64,000 nucleotides of DNA from Peribacillus sp044761665 (GCF_044761665.1 NZ_JBIWCW010000003.1:372001-436000); one strand, 5' to 3'. Shown: positions 51,783-61,240, counted from the stretch's first letter. Translations and numbers: made by a program. The notes: generated from the letters alone by a model not told the origin.

Positions 51783-51885
51783 CTGAATATATTCCTAAAG
51801 AAAAAAGAGGCAGGAAACACAAGATGCAACAGGGTTTCCTAAGGGGGACCCTGTTAGCTGTTGTTCGAAGGGGAGGAAGAATAGT

Positions 51886-52899
51886 ATGATAGGAACGATT
51901 GAACTACAAAGAGGGTTCTTCAAAGATAACCCCACAGTATTTTTTAGAAATGCTGAGTTTACTGTTACTTTGTTTCGTTATCCATCCGGAGTGGAAGCGA
52001 TAGAACTAAGAAACTCCCGTGGGAAGATGGTGGTTCTGCCTTATTTAGGACAAATCGTGTGGGATTTAGTCTTTGACGGAATAAATCTTAAGATGAAAAA
52101 TATGTTCTCTCAACCGAAACAAGTAGATGAAATTGTGGATACATACGGATGTTTTGCTTTTCATTCCGGTTTGCTGAGCAATGGCTGCCCAGGACCTACG
52201 GATGATCACGTCTTACATGGTGAGATGGCATGTGCCACTATGGATCGAGCCTGGATAGAGGTTACGGAAAATGGTGTGAAAATTGGTGGGTTGACTGAAT
52301 ATGTAAAAGGGTTCGGACATCATTATATCGCTAAACCCAGCGTAACGATGTTTTCGGGGGAAGCTCACATTGAAATGGGCATGTATGTGAAAAACTTATC
52401 AGGGGCAGAAATGCCTTTACAATACATGTGTCATACCAATTATGCTTATTTGGAAAATGCAGTGATGAAGCAAAACATTCCTGATAGCGCGTTTGAGTTA
52501 CGTGAGTCTATTCCCGATCATGTTCATCCTACAAAAAAATGGTTGGAATTCAATGAAGAAATCCTTGCAGGCAAAGAACCGATTTCAGTATTGGACCGAC
52601 CGGATATGTATGACCCGGAAATTGTATTTTTCATGGATGGATTGAGGGGTCATCAAAAAGAAGCAAGCTTCGAAATGACGTCACCAAACGGAACTACATT
52701 TTTCACCAAGTTCTCTACGGATGAATTTAATTATGCCACTCGGTGGTTACTTTTTAATGAAGACCAACAGGTCGGAGCATTTGTGCTGCCCGCTACCTGT
52801 AGGCCTGAAGGATTCATGGCGGCACAGAATTCGGGCAGCTTAATCAAGTTGACTTCAGGTGAGGAAAGAACATTTACAATCATTACGGGTAAGAAATAA
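51886..52899 (+). CDS. DUF4432 aldose-1-epimerase-like protein (DeoX/DeoM-like)
   Basis: 337 residues. A galactose-mutarotase-like beta-sandwich is indicated by KMVVLPYLGQIVWDLVFDG, FAFHSGLLSNGCPGPTDDHVLHGEM and PLQYMCHTNYAYLEN (conserved His residues). This DUF4432 family often sits with deoxyribose or pentose genes, and an equivalent gene (deoX) follows deoP in enteric deoxyribose clusters. A mutarotase for deoxyribose is the simplest reading. AAGGGGAGGAAG precedes the ATG. Confidence 0.82.
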   Translation: MIGTIELQRGFFKDNPTVFFRNAEFTVTLFRYPSGVEAIELRNSRGKMVVLPYLGQIVWDLVFDGINLKMKNMFSQPKQVDEIVDTYGCFAFHSGLLSNGCPGPTDDHVLHGEMACATMDRAWIEVTENGVKIGGLTEYVKGFGHHYIAKPSVTMFSGEAHIEMGMYVKNLSGAEMPLQYMCHTNYAYLENAVMKQNIPDSAFELRESIPDHVHPTKKWLEFNEEILAGKEPISVLDRPDMYDPEIVFFMDGLRGHQKEASFEMTSPNGTTFFTKFSTDEFNYATRWLLFNEDQQVGAFVLPATCRPEGFMAAQNSGSLIKLTSGEERTFTIITGKK

Positions 52900-52912
52900 G
52901 GAGGAATTAGAA

Positions 52913-53833
52913 ATGGATATAGCGGTTATCGGATCCAATATGGTGGATTTAATTACATACATTGATCAAATGCCAAAGGAAGGGGAAACCCTCGAGGCAC
53001 CAAGTTTTGAAATTGGTTGTGGAGGAAAAGGCGCCAACCAGGCGGTGGCCGCAGCAAAAATGGGTTCTAAGGTCATGATGCTAACTAAGGTCGGAGACGA
53101 TCTTTTTGCGGATAATACGATCAGTAACCTGGAACGTTATGGGATCGATACAGAATTTACAAGTAAGGTTCCGGGAACATCAAGCGGTGTCGCACCCATT
53201 TTTGTCGATCCTCAATCGAGGAACCGGATATTGATCATCAAAGGGGCAAATGAAAATCTTCTACCAGAGGATATTGATAAAGCGGCTGATAAGCTTAAGA
53301 AGTGTTCTTTAATCATTCTTCAATTGGAGATTCCGTTACCGACAATATACAGGGCCATTGACTTTGGTAAAGAGAACCAAATCCCTGTTGTATTGAATCC
53401 AGCTCCTGCTTCAAAAGAGTTAGACTTTGAATATGTTTGCAAGTGTGATTTCTTCATACCTAATGAAACCGAATTGGAAATCCTAACTCAGATGCCAGTA
53501 GAAACAGATCAACAAGTGCAAGAGGCGGCCTTATCCCTTATCGAACAAGGTGTGAAAAACGTTATCGTGACAATGGGAAGCCGTGGGGTAATGTGGGTGA
53601 CTGAAGAACATGTGGAACGAATCGATGCGTACAAAGTAGATGCCGTTGATACTACAGGAGCGGGAGATTCGTTCATTGGCTGCTTCGCCCACTTCTATGT
53701 TAAAAATGGAGACGTGCTTCATGCCATTAAGATGGCTACTGGTTTTTCTGCGTTGAGCGTGACAAAACGCGGTACCCAAACCTCTTATCCTGATAAAGAC
53801 CAGCTAGAAGAATTTTTAGCGTTGCAAGTTTGA
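52913..53833 (+). CDS. deoK: Ribokinase-family sugar kinase, probable deoxyribokinase
   Basis: 306 residues from ATG 52913 (AAGGAGGA upstream), 13 bases after the epimerase-like gene. PfkB family marks: GCGGKGANQAVAAAKMG near 38-54, ILQLEIPLPTI, and DTTGAGDSFIGCFAHF with the catalytic Asp. It would make deoxyribose 5-phosphate for DeoC. A plain ribokinase has the same motifs; deoxyribose is preferred because of the operon. Confidence 0.85.
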   Translation: MDIAVIGSNMVDLITYIDQMPKEGETLEAPSFEIGCGGKGANQAVAAAKMGSKVMMLTKVGDDLFADNTISNLERYGIDTEFTSKVPGTSSGVAPIFVDPQSRNRILIIKGANENLLPEDIDKAADKLKKCSLIILQLEIPLPTIYRAIDFGKENQIPVVLNPAPASKELDFEYVCKCDFFIPNETELEILTQMPVETDQQVQEAALSLIEQGVKNVIVTMGSRGVMWVTEEHVERIDAYKVDAVDTTGAGDSFIGCFAHFYVKNGDVLHAIKMATGFSALSVTKRGTQTSYPDKDQLEEFLALQV

Positions 53834-53861
53834 ACGTACTCGAGTAGAAAGTAAAATAAAG

Positions 53862-53900
53862 AAAGGGCTGCATCCGCTTTTGTCGGAGCAGCCCTTTTTA
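53862..53900 (+). terminator. Terminator of the deoxyribose operon
   Basis: AAAGGGCTGCATCCG and CGGAGCAGCCCTTTT arms with a T-rich end. Confidence 0.85.
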
Positions 53901-54115
53901 CGTTTGTGGTCAAAATAAATCCCAGGAAACAGAGCGTTTCAGATAAAGAGACTTTGAATTGCCTTGTCTATTAAATGAAAGGAATTGGTATCCTGGTCAT
54001 TGAGTCTATGTAACGGAATGATTAATCATAGAAGGATAATGGCTTTTGGTATCGAAACTGTAGATATGGAAGTGAAAAGTACATAACTATTAACCTGTAA
54101 GTAGGAGGGCTATTT

Positions 54116-55111
54116 ATGAAGCAAAAAGTGTATATAACGAGAAAGTTGCCAGAACAAATCGTGAATGGCCTAAGACAGAATTTCGATGTAACGATGTGGG
54201 AGGATGAAGCGATTCCGGTCCCAAGAGAGGTACTGGAAAAAGAAATAGTAGAGGTTGACGGTCTCTTTTGTATGTTGACGGAACAAATCGATGAATCCTT
54301 GATAGAGAAGGCGACCAAACTGAAAATCATTGCGAATATGGCGGTGGGCTATAACAATATTGATTTACAAAGTGCCACAGATAAAGGAATCATGGTCACG
54401 AATACGCCGGGGGTGCTGACGGAAACGACAGCAGACTTGACTTTTGCCTTGCTGCTTGCAACGGCTAGAAGGCTTATAGAGGCAACAGATTATCTAAAAA
54501 ACGGTCAATGGAAATCATGGTCCCCCATGCAGTTAACTGGACAGGATGTACATGGGGCAACGTTAGGAATCATCGGATTAGGTAGGATTGGAAAAGCATT
54601 GGCAAAAAGGGCTAAAGGATTTGATATGAATCTTGTTTACTATAATCGAAGTCGTAAGTATGAAGAGGAAAAAGAGTTAGGAATCGAATTCGTTTCACTC
54701 GAAGAACTGCTTAAGGTTTCGGATTTTGTTTGTGTCATGGTGCCACTTACCTCCCAAACTAGCTATATGATTGGTGCAGAGCAATTAGCTTTAATGAAAG
54801 AAACGTCCATACTCATTAATACGGCAAGGGGTGACATCGTGGATGAACAAGCCCTGTATCAGGCTTTAGTAAACCGTGAGATTTGGGCTGCCGGGTTGGA
54901 TGTGTTCGAGAAAGAACCGGTCCCGTTAAATCATCCTCTTTTAGCCCTGCCCAATGTGGTGACACTACCTCATATCGGGAGTGCAAGCATTGCAACGAGG
55001 TTGAAAATGGCAGGTCTTGCTGCGGAAAATTTGATGGCCGGCTTAGCGGGTGCCATTCCTGATAATCTAGTGAATTCAGAAATAACTAGCATGTTGAAAG
55101 AGAAAGGGTAA
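54116..55111 (+). CDS. D-isomer specific 2-hydroxyacid dehydrogenase (glyoxylate/hydroxypyruvate reductase type)
   Basis: 331 residues. NAD(P)-binding TLGIIGLGRIGKALAKRAKGFD, catalytic Arg in LINTARGDIVDEQAL, Glu in DVFEKEPVPL and His in VTLPHIGSAS are intact. It reduces a 2-keto acid such as glyoxylate, hydroxypyruvate or 2-ketogluconate with NAD(P)H. TAGGAGGGC precedes the ATG. Only 5 bases separate it from the efflux-pump gene, so they form an operon; the metabolic link is not clear. Confidence 0.9.
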   Translation: MKQKVYITRKLPEQIVNGLRQNFDVTMWEDEAIPVPREVLEKEIVEVDGLFCMLTEQIDESLIEKATKLKIIANMAVGYNNIDLQSATDKGIMVTNTPGVLTETTADLTFALLLATARRLIEATDYLKNGQWKSWSPMQLTGQDVHGATLGIIGLGRIGKALAKRAKGFDMNLVYYNRSRKYEEEKELGIEFVSLEELLKVSDFVCVMVPLTSQTSYMIGAEQLALMKETSILINTARGDIVDEQALYQALVNREIWAAGLDVFEKEPVPLNHPLLALPNVVTLPHIGSASIATRLKMAGLAAENLMAGLAGAIPDNLVNSEITSMLKEKG

Positions 55112-55116
55112 TCATA

Positions 55117-56352
55117 ATGGAATTGCGAGATGCAATTTACGCAAATAATAACAAGATGAAGACAACTAAAAAGTTATGGTTGGCACTCATGCTCGGTTCC
55201 TTTGCAGCAATTGGCCCATTATCACTTGATATGTATTTGCCCGGTCTGCCAACTCTTGCAAATGATCTCAAAAGCACTACGTCCTTGGCTCAGCTCAGTT
55301 TGACTGCTTGTTTATTAGGCTTGGCATTAGGTCAAGTATATCTTGGTCCCCTTAGTGATGCGAAGGGGAGGCGAATACCGTTAATTATTTCCTTGTCGGT
55401 TTATAGCGTATCTTCACTGCTTTGCGCCTTTGCTCCTTCTATTGAAATGCTTTTGTTATTACGGTTTATCCAGGGGACTGCTGGCGCAGGAGGAATTGTC
55501 ATTTCCCGGGCCATTGTCCGTGATCTTTTTTCCGGTACGGATTTAACCAAGTTCTTTTCGATGTTAATGCTAGTTAATGGGGCAGCACCGATTTTGGCAC
55601 CAGTTTTCGGTGGGCAGCTGCTACAGTTCACATCGTGGCGGGGAGTTTTCGTCGTCATTTGTGCGTTAAGTGTTCTTATGGTTGCTGCAGCTTTTTGGGG
55701 GATTCAGGAAACGCTCCCGAAAGAACTGCGGAGTGTTGGAGGTGTATCCAATACAATAAGAACTTTCGGGGATTTATTGAAAAACCGTGTGTTTATGGGG
55801 TATGCCTTTTCTCAAGGATTCGTTACGGCAGCTATGTTTGCGTATATCTCAGGCTCCCCTTTTGTACTCCAAAATATCTATGATATCTCCCCGCAAACAT
55901 TCAGCATGATCTTTGCGATGAATGGGATGGGAATCATCATTGCTTCCCAGGTGACTGGTAGGCTGGCTGGGAAGATAAAAGAAGAAAGACTCCTTCAGAT
56001 AGGGTTATGTCTTGCATTATTTGGAGGTATCTTTCTACTCATCTCTATCATTTTAGGGGTGGGTATTGCAGGAATTTTAATAGCTTTATTTCTATCTGTT
56101 TCTAGCGTTGGGATCGTGGGAACAACCAGTTTTGCATTAGCGATGCAGGATCAGAAAAAAACAGCTGGAAGTGCCTCTGCTTTAATAGGCCTTTTACCAT
56201 TTGTATTAGGTTCGCTCATGGCTCCTTTAGTCGGGATTGGCGGAGATGATTCACCTCTGCCGATGGCGATTGTGATGGTAAGTTGTCATGTTATCGCGAT
56301 GTCCTCTTATCTATTTATTGCAAGAGGGAGGCTTGGGAAAGCGGTTGAATGA
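55117..56352 (+). CDS. Bcr/CflA family drug efflux MFS transporter
   Basis: 411 residues, twelve predicted helices. IGPLSLDMYLPGLPTLANDL in helix 1, GQVYLGPLSDAKGRRIPL (MFS motif A) and GAGGIVISRAIVRDLFSG are hallmarks of the Bcr/CflA branch. It would expel bicyclomycin-like drugs, sulfonamides or cysteine using the proton gradient. Co-transcribed with the dehydrogenase before it. Terminator follows. Confidence 0.92.
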   Translation: MELRDAIYANNNKMKTTKKLWLALMLGSFAAIGPLSLDMYLPGLPTLANDLKSTTSLAQLSLTACLLGLALGQVYLGPLSDAKGRRIPLIISLSVYSVSSLLCAFAPSIEMLLLLRFIQGTAGAGGIVISRAIVRDLFSGTDLTKFFSMLMLVNGAAPILAPVFGGQLLQFTSWRGVFVVICALSVLMVAAAFWGIQETLPKELRSVGGVSNTIRTFGDLLKNRVFMGYAFSQGFVTAAMFAYISGSPFVLQNIYDISPQTFSMIFAMNGMGIIIASQVTGRLAGKIKEERLLQIGLCLALFGGIFLLISIILGVGIAGILIALFLSVSSVGIVGTTSFALAMQDQKKTAGSASALIGLLPFVLGSLMAPLVGIGGDDSPLPMAIVMVSCHVIAMSSYLFIARGRLGKAVE

Positions 56353-56416
56353 CTAATTCATACAGGAACAGCTGGGCTGTTTCGCCAGCCTATATCCTAT
56401 AATCAAACAAAAATGA

Positions 56417-56458
56417 AGAGGCAGGCACGTTGACAAGATCAACGTATCTGCCTCTCTA
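56417..56458. terminator. Bidirectional terminator between Bcr/CflA and SDR genes
   Basis: AGAGGCAGGCACGTTGA pairs with TCAACGTATCTGCCTCT (two mismatches) between convergent genes. Confidence 0.8.
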
Positions 56459-56470
56459 TTTATTCATTTT

Positions 56471-57256
56471 TTATAATAGCGATTCTGCCCCGTCAATATA
56501 CACTTCGGTCCCTGTAACGTGGGAAGACATGTCCGACGCAAGGAACAAGACAAGGTCACCTGCTTGTTCGACTGTACCGGCTTTGTTTGCGAGTGGCTGA
56601 GAACCTTCAGGATATTCAATAGGGATTTTAATTTTTTCCAAGTTTTCATCTTCGGGATAAGTATTGTCGTGGATATTCGTATCAATGGAGCCTGGGCAGA
56701 TGATGTTGACGCGAATTTTATATTTGGCCAATTCGAGTGCGGCCATCTTGCCAAAAGCGACCTGCCCTGCTTTGGATGAACTGTATGCAGAGAAGCCAAA
56801 GTTCTTGAAGAAGCGGTTCCCATTAATGGAGCTATTGATGGTGATGCTGCCACCGGTTTCCTTCATATAGGGAATGGCGTACTTAATGGTAAGGAAGGTG
56901 CCTTTCAGGTTGATGCCAAGTGTTTGGTCCCAATCTTCAGGCTTGATATCTTCAATGGGGGCAATCACCCCGTTAATGCCAGCATTGGCAAAAACGAAAT
57001 CGATTTTCCCAAAATGTTCGAAGGCAGCCTGGTAAGCCTTTTCGACCTGTTCGGGTTGAGAGACGTCCGTTTTGACGATTAATGCTTCTCTTCCGAGGTT
57101 TTCCACTTCTTCCTTGACCTTTTGGGCATTTTCAACTGTACGGTCAAAAAACACAATATTTGCACCATTTTCTGCAAGCTTTATGGCTGCACCTCGGCCA
57201 ATTCCCGATCCGCCACCTGTAATGATTGCTACTTTATTTTTCATCAAATCTGTCAT
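56471..57256 (-). CDS. Short-chain dehydrogenase/reductase
   Basis: 261 residues if it starts at ATG 57256 (AAGGAG 12 bases upstream); a GTG at 57265 or an ATG at 57244 are possible. Classical SDR: VAIITGGGSGIGRGAA (cofactor), NAGINGVIAP, INSSINGN with catalytic Ser, and AYSSSKAGQ with Tyr/Lys. The end VTGTEVYIDGAESLL is also typical. Substrate unknown. Single gene divergent from the Gfo/Idh/MocA gene. Confidence 0.88.
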   Translation of the reverse strand: MTDLMKNKVAIITGGGSGIGRGAAIKLAENGANIVFFDRTVENAQKVKEEVENLGREALIVKTDVSQPEQVEKAYQAAFEHFGKIDFVFANAGINGVIAPIEDIKPEDWDQTLGINLKGTFLTIKYAIPYMKETGGSITINSSINGNRFFKNFGFSAYSSSKAGQVAFGKMAALELAKYKIRVNIICPGSIDTNIHDNTYPEDENLEKIKIPIEYPEGSQPLANKAGTVEQAGDLVLFLASDMSSHVTGTEVYIDGAESLL

Positions 57257-57461
57257 TGATTTCACACGCTCCTTTTTTAGTTTATTTTCCCATAAGGTAG
57301 TATGTAGAAACATCAAGGCAGTAGTTATAGAAAGAGTATAAAGGAAAATAGACTGAAAAATCCAATTAAAACCCATAATATATAGCATTTCTCTTTATTT
57401 TTCATTGAAGTATCGTTATATTGAGGACAAAGTCAGTTTTTTTAAAAAGGGGGATTCAACA

Positions 57462-58448
57462 ATGATACGGTTTGGGATTATCGGTACCAACTGGATTACA
57501 GAGCGTTTTTTGAATGCAGCAAGGCATGTTGAAGATTTTTCATTGGTTGCCGTCTATTCACGTACAGAAGAAAAGGCTAAGGAATTTGCGGAAAAGTATG
57601 GGGTCCAATATACATTTACAGACTTGGAGCAAATGGCGAGCAGTCCTGAAATTGATGCGGTCTATATTGCCAGTCCCAATTCTCACCATAGCAAACAAGC
57701 AGTATTATTGTTACAGAATAAAAAACATGTTTTATGTGAAAAGCCATTAGCTTCTAATGTGGCAGAAGTGAAGGAAATGATACAGGCAGCACAACAACAT
57801 GAAGTGCTCCTTATGGAAGCGATGAAATCAACACTGATGCCGAGTTTCAAAAACCTTGAGGAAAACATCGGTAAAATCGGTAAAGTCCGTCGTTACCAAG
57901 GAGGCTATTGTCAATATTCTTCCCGTTACGACGCTTATAAAGAGGGAACGGTACTGAATGCGTTCAATCCGGAATTTTCAAGCGGTTCCCTGATGGATTT
58001 GGGTATATACGCCATTTATCCGCTTGTTGTTCTATTCGGTAGACCAAATAAAATCCAGGCCTCTGGTACATTATTAGAATCAGGTGTGGACGGCCAAGGT
58101 ACCATTTTGCTTTCCTACGATGAGATGGAAGCCACAGTGAGATATTCCAAGATCACAGAGTCCAATCAACCTTCAGAAATACAGGGAGAATTAGGCACCA
58201 TACTCATCGACAAGATATCCAGTCCCGAAGAAGTGGATATCACGTATCGTGATGGCACAGAGGAAAGCCTTTCGGTTAAACAGGACATGCCCCCGATGTA
58301 TTATGAGGCGAAGGAATTTGTAGAATTGATTCAGCAAGGAAAAACAGAATCGAACACGAATACCTTTGCGAATTCTTTATTAACGATGGAAATCATGGAT
58401 GAAGCCAGAAAACAGATAGGCATTGTTTTTCCGGCTGATCGAAATTAA
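57462..58448 (+). CDS. Gfo/Idh/MocA family oxidoreductase
   Basis: 328 residues from ATG 57462 (AAAAGGGGG upstream; an earlier in-frame ATG at 57405 has no site). NAD(P)-binding FGIIGTNWITERFLNAA, then AVYIASPNSHHSKQAVL and HVLCEKPLASN with the conserved Lys of the EKP motif, followed by the alpha/beta C-terminal domain. It oxidises or reduces a sugar-like substrate that cannot be named from sequence. Single gene. Confidence 0.9.
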   Translation: MIRFGIIGTNWITERFLNAARHVEDFSLVAVYSRTEEKAKEFAEKYGVQYTFTDLEQMASSPEIDAVYIASPNSHHSKQAVLLLQNKKHVLCEKPLASNVAEVKEMIQAAQQHEVLLMEAMKSTLMPSFKNLEENIGKIGKVRRYQGGYCQYSSRYDAYKEGTVLNAFNPEFSSGSLMDLGIYAIYPLVVLFGRPNKIQASGTLLESGVDGQGTILLSYDEMEATVRYSKITESNQPSEIQGELGTILIDKISSPEEVDITYRDGTEESLSVKQDMPPMYYEAKEFVELIQQGKTESNTNTFANSLLTMEIMDEARKQIGIVFPADRN

Positions 58449-58558
58449 GCATTATATTAGACATGATTAAAGAAAAAGCGTATAAATGGATGTTACAGAA
58501 TACCTAATTATGGGTAGGGTTTTAGAACATAGAAATTTCAGTTGGTGGAGGAATTAAT

Positions 58559-58867
58559 ATGCAATGCAAGATTAATCGAAATGCAGCAAAGGTTTTAAAA
58601 AAGATGTTGAGTAGCGAAGAAGCGGAAGGAAAAATGATCCGGGTCTATATCTCGCATATGCATGGCGATCATGCGCACTATGAAATGAAGCTTGATGTTC
58701 CGACAGAGCATGATGAAATTGTCAAAACGGATAAGGATATCGATATATTGTTGGATTCACGCGAAGAATTCCTAGATGGGGTTTGGATTAAGTACTTCTA
58801 CGTGCCGGAGGAAGGGTTCGAAATTACCAACCCGTTGAAAGAGCCTCACGGCCATCAACATCATTAA
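58559..58867 (+). CDS. HesB/YadR/YfhF-like protein lacking the cluster cysteines
   Basis: 102 residues. The pattern IRVYISHMHGDHAHYEMKLD, then EIVKTDKDIDILLDSREEFLDGVWIKYFY and GFEITNP follows the A-type iron-sulfur carrier (HesB/IscA) fold. The three Cys residues that bind the cluster in IscA are absent; the only Cys is residue 3. Instead there are a His-rich segment (HMHGDHAHY) and a His-rich tail (HGHQHH), so metal binding through His is possible. GGAGG precedes the ATG. It is 21 bases before the old-yellow-enzyme gene, probably co-transcribed. Confidence 0.75.
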   Translation: MQCKINRNAAKVLKKMLSSEEAEGKMIRVYISHMHGDHAHYEMKLDVPTEHDEIVKTDKDIDILLDSREEFLDGVWIKYFYVPEEGFEITNPLKEPHGHQHH

Positions 58868-58888
58868 AAGACTAGGGGGGAATTAAGC

Positions 58889-60010
58889 ATGACAGAATTA
58901 TATGAAAAAATGTTTCAACCATATAAATTTTCTTCTGGTGTTGAAGTGAAAAATCGGATCATGTTGGCACCGATGACTCATTATTCATCAGATGACCAAG
59001 GGTATGTTACGGAAGAGGAATTGGCTTATTATGGAGAACGTTCAGCAGGCGTCGGAACGGTCATTACGGCATGTGCCTATGTTTTAGCCGGTGGGAAAGG
59101 ATTCCCGGGGCAATTCAGTGCTGACGACGATGCATACATACCTTCTCTCAGAAAAGTGGCAGAAACCATTCAAGGCAAAGGGGCCAAAGCCATTTTGCAA
59201 ATCTATCATGGTGGTCGACAAAGTCCTCCTGAGTTACTGCCGGATAATCAACCCGTTTCTGCAAGTAGCGTTGCTTCGAGCGAAGGTGCCCCTGTACCTC
59301 GTGAAATGACGGAAGCAGAAATTCATGAAGTGATTAAAGCATTCGGTGAAGCAACAAGAAGAGCCATCGAAGCCGGATTTGACGGTGTCGAAATACACGG
59401 TGCCAATACGTATTTATTACAGCAATTTTTCTCACCTCATTCCAACCGTCGCACAGACAATTGGGGAGGAACACTTGGAAAACGAATGATTTTCCCGCTT
59501 TCCATCGTTAATGAAGTAGAAAAAACAGTGGCAGAACATGCGAAAAATCCGTTTGTTATCGGCTATCGCATTTCTCCAGAAGAGGGCAGCGAGCCCGGCA
59601 TCACTTTGGATGACACGCTTCAATTCGTCGATCGACTTGCAAATCAAAACCTGGACTATATCCATGTATCTGTAGGCCATTTCTGGAATGGCTCATTCCG
59701 TGAGAGTGATAGAACAGAATCAAGAATCGTTAAAATATATGAAAAAGTAGGCAATCGGATTCCAGTGGTCGGAGTAGGTGCCCTTCATACACCGGAAGAA
59801 GTGGCAGAAGCCATGGAAACAGGGGTACCGTTCATTGCACTGGGCAGGGAACTGCTTATGGAACCTTACTGGATCGAGAAAATTATGTCTGGTAAAGAAA
59901 AGGAAATACGTACGACCCTTTCGAAAAAGGATCAAGAAGAACTAGTCATTCCTGATCCACTTTGGGAGAAACTGATAAATGTAAAAGGCTGGCTTCCAGT
60001 CGTAGACTGA
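58889..60010 (+). CDS. yqiG: NADH-dependent flavin oxidoreductase, old yellow enzyme family (YqiG-like)
   Basis: 373 residues. TIM-barrel FMN enzyme: RIMLAPMTHYSSDDQGYVTEEE at the start, ILQIYHGGRQSPPEL, GFDGVEIHGANTYLLQQFFS and PHSNRRTDNWGG, and GVGALHTPEEVAEAME. It reduces activated C=C bonds with NAD(P)H. Size and segments are those of Bacillus YqiG. ACTAGGGGGGAA precedes the ATG; a terminator follows. Confidence 0.92.
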   Translation: MTELYEKMFQPYKFSSGVEVKNRIMLAPMTHYSSDDQGYVTEEELAYYGERSAGVGTVITACAYVLAGGKGFPGQFSADDDAYIPSLRKVAETIQGKGAKAILQIYHGGRQSPPELLPDNQPVSASSVASSEGAPVPREMTEAEIHEVIKAFGEATRRAIEAGFDGVEIHGANTYLLQQFFSPHSNRRTDNWGGTLGKRMIFPLSIVNEVEKTVAEHAKNPFVIGYRISPEEGSEPGITLDDTLQFVDRLANQNLDYIHVSVGHFWNGSFRESDRTESRIVKIYEKVGNRIPVVGVGALHTPEEVAEAMETGVPFIALGRELLMEPYWIEKIMSGKEKEIRTTLSKKDQEELVIPDPLWEKLINVKGWLPVVD

Positions 60011-60026
60011 GTATGAATAATAGTTT

Positions 60027-60058
60027 AACCCGTCCATATTTTTTGGACGGGTTTTTTT
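60027..60058. terminator. Terminator after the flavin oxidoreductase gene
   Basis: AACCCGTCC and GGACGGGTT arms followed by T residues, at the end of two convergent genes. Confidence 0.85.
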
Positions 60059-60066
60059 GGTAAGAC

Positions 60067-60825
60067 TTATCTATCGAGTGTAACGGTCGAATTCGAGCCT
60101 ATATTCTTTTTCCTGAATATAAGCAAACCGATTGTATACATAATGAGTAAGGCTATTAAAATCAAATCGGTCATTCGTATGGTGGCTACGTCCGTTACGT
60201 TCTGTCCGGTATATTGCAAAAAGTTATGAAGAAAGTGAAAAATTATCGGAATGATGATCGATTGTGTTTGAATGACCAATAAGGCTAGAACGAGACCTAC
60301 CAGTAACGCATAGAACACTTGTATAAAAATTGAAAAGGAAGGATTTTGAAGTGCTTGGGCAAAGTGTCCGATCCCGAAGAAGAAACTGGAAATGATGATA
60401 GCCTTTATCTCTCCTTTTGGTTGAAGAATCTTAAGCATCAAGCCACGATATACTGTTTCCTCGACGAAGGCATTCATGATAATGCCCATGCTTAGGAAGA
60501 GCAAATAGGAAGAGGATGGAACGGCTATTCCATTGTTGAAGATGACAAGAAGTATCAAGAAGAAAAGTAATGGTGCATATAAAACCCATTCCTGGATGGT
60601 TAAATCTCGGAGTGAATGAAAATAAAAAGTTCGCCATTGCTTTTTTATGGTGAGGTATAAAATCAAGAGGAGCGCTAGCGGAATAAAGCCCATAAAAGGT
60701 GCGATAGGGTTGCTCATGTTTGTTATTTCGGAGATGGCAGCACCTATTGATACAAAAAGTAAAGTGAGGATTTCAAGTCCGATAAGAATTAAATAAGGTC
60801 GTTTGTATGTCATTTCATTTTTCAT
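60067..60825 (-). CDS. CPBP family intramembrane glutamic endopeptidase (CAAX/Abi)
   Basis: 252 residues if it begins at ATG 60825; a GTG at 60846 or an ATG at 60813 are also possible, and none has a well-spaced ribosome site. About eight membrane helices. The family motifs are EETVYRGLMLKIL (EExxxR), FGIGHFAQ (FxxxH) and IIFHFLHNFLQY (HxxxB), all intact. The family includes CAAX prenyl proteases and bacteriocin self-immunity proteins; the role here is unknown. Single gene convergent with yqiG. Confidence 0.88.
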   Translation of the reverse strand: MKNEMTYKRPYLILIGLEILTLLFVSIGAAISEITNMSNPIAPFMGFIPLALLLILYLTIKKQWRTFYFHSLRDLTIQEWVLYAPLLFFLILLVIFNNGIAVPSSSYLLFLSMGIIMNAFVEETVYRGLMLKILQPKGEIKAIIISSFFFGIGHFAQALQNPSFSIFIQVFYALLVGLVLALLVIQTQSIIIPIIFHFLHNFLQYTGQNVTDVATIRMTDLILIALLIMYTIGLLIFRKKNIGSNSTVTLDR

Positions 60826-61132
60826 TTTTAAGTCATCATCTCCCACGGTTTGTATTAACTATTCGTCGTCCATTTGGAAAATCCTGCTTGTATCGATATG
60901 TAAGTTGCGGATAGGAAGTTATCCTATTCCTGTTCGAATTTTTGGTTTCCGTATACTTCCTGGTGCTCACATTTAGAAGAAAAGCAAAATCGTTCATTTT
61001 CATCTGGTTTTAAGTGGAAAATCGTTCAGGTACATGGTCTAGCATTCAATCTTCCTAAAACTGGTTATGATGTCCGGCACCTAATTTACTAGTGTAGAAA
61101 TATGGTCCTATTTTGTAACCAAAACGTAATGG

Positions 61133-61154
61133 AATGTAAACAATTGTTTACATT
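61133..61154. promoter_or_regulatory. 22-bp perfect palindrome upstream of the SulP operon
   Basis: The left half is AATGTAAACAA and the right half is its exact complement, TTGTTTACATT. It lies just upstream of a TGTACA-16-TATAAT promoter and is probably an operator for a dimeric regulator I cannot name. The rest of the 60847-61132 gap shows no gene. Confidence 0.65.
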
Positions 61155-61162
61155 GTAAGTAA

Positions 61163-61190
61163 TGTACAGTTTTACGTTTTACTATATAAT
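61163..61190 (+). promoter_or_regulatory. Likely sigma-A promoter of leader ORF and SulP gene
   Basis: TGTACA (61163-61168), 16 bases, TATAAT (61185-61190), nine bases after the 22-bp palindrome. Confidence 0.55.
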
Positions 61191-61240
61191 GTGTGGAACA
61201 TGGCTAAAACCATGCAAAAACACGACAAAGGAGATTACAT

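Noticed and set aside
54031..54090. 16-codon frame MAFGIETVDM... before the hydroxyacid dehydrogenase gene
   Set aside because: Very short, only a modest GAAGGA site, and no overlap or coupling with the next gene.
60980..61030. AAAATCGTTCA occurring twice in the gap before the SulP leader
   Set aside because: Two 11-base copies about 31 bases apart in a gap with no promoter or gene next to them; too little to call an element.
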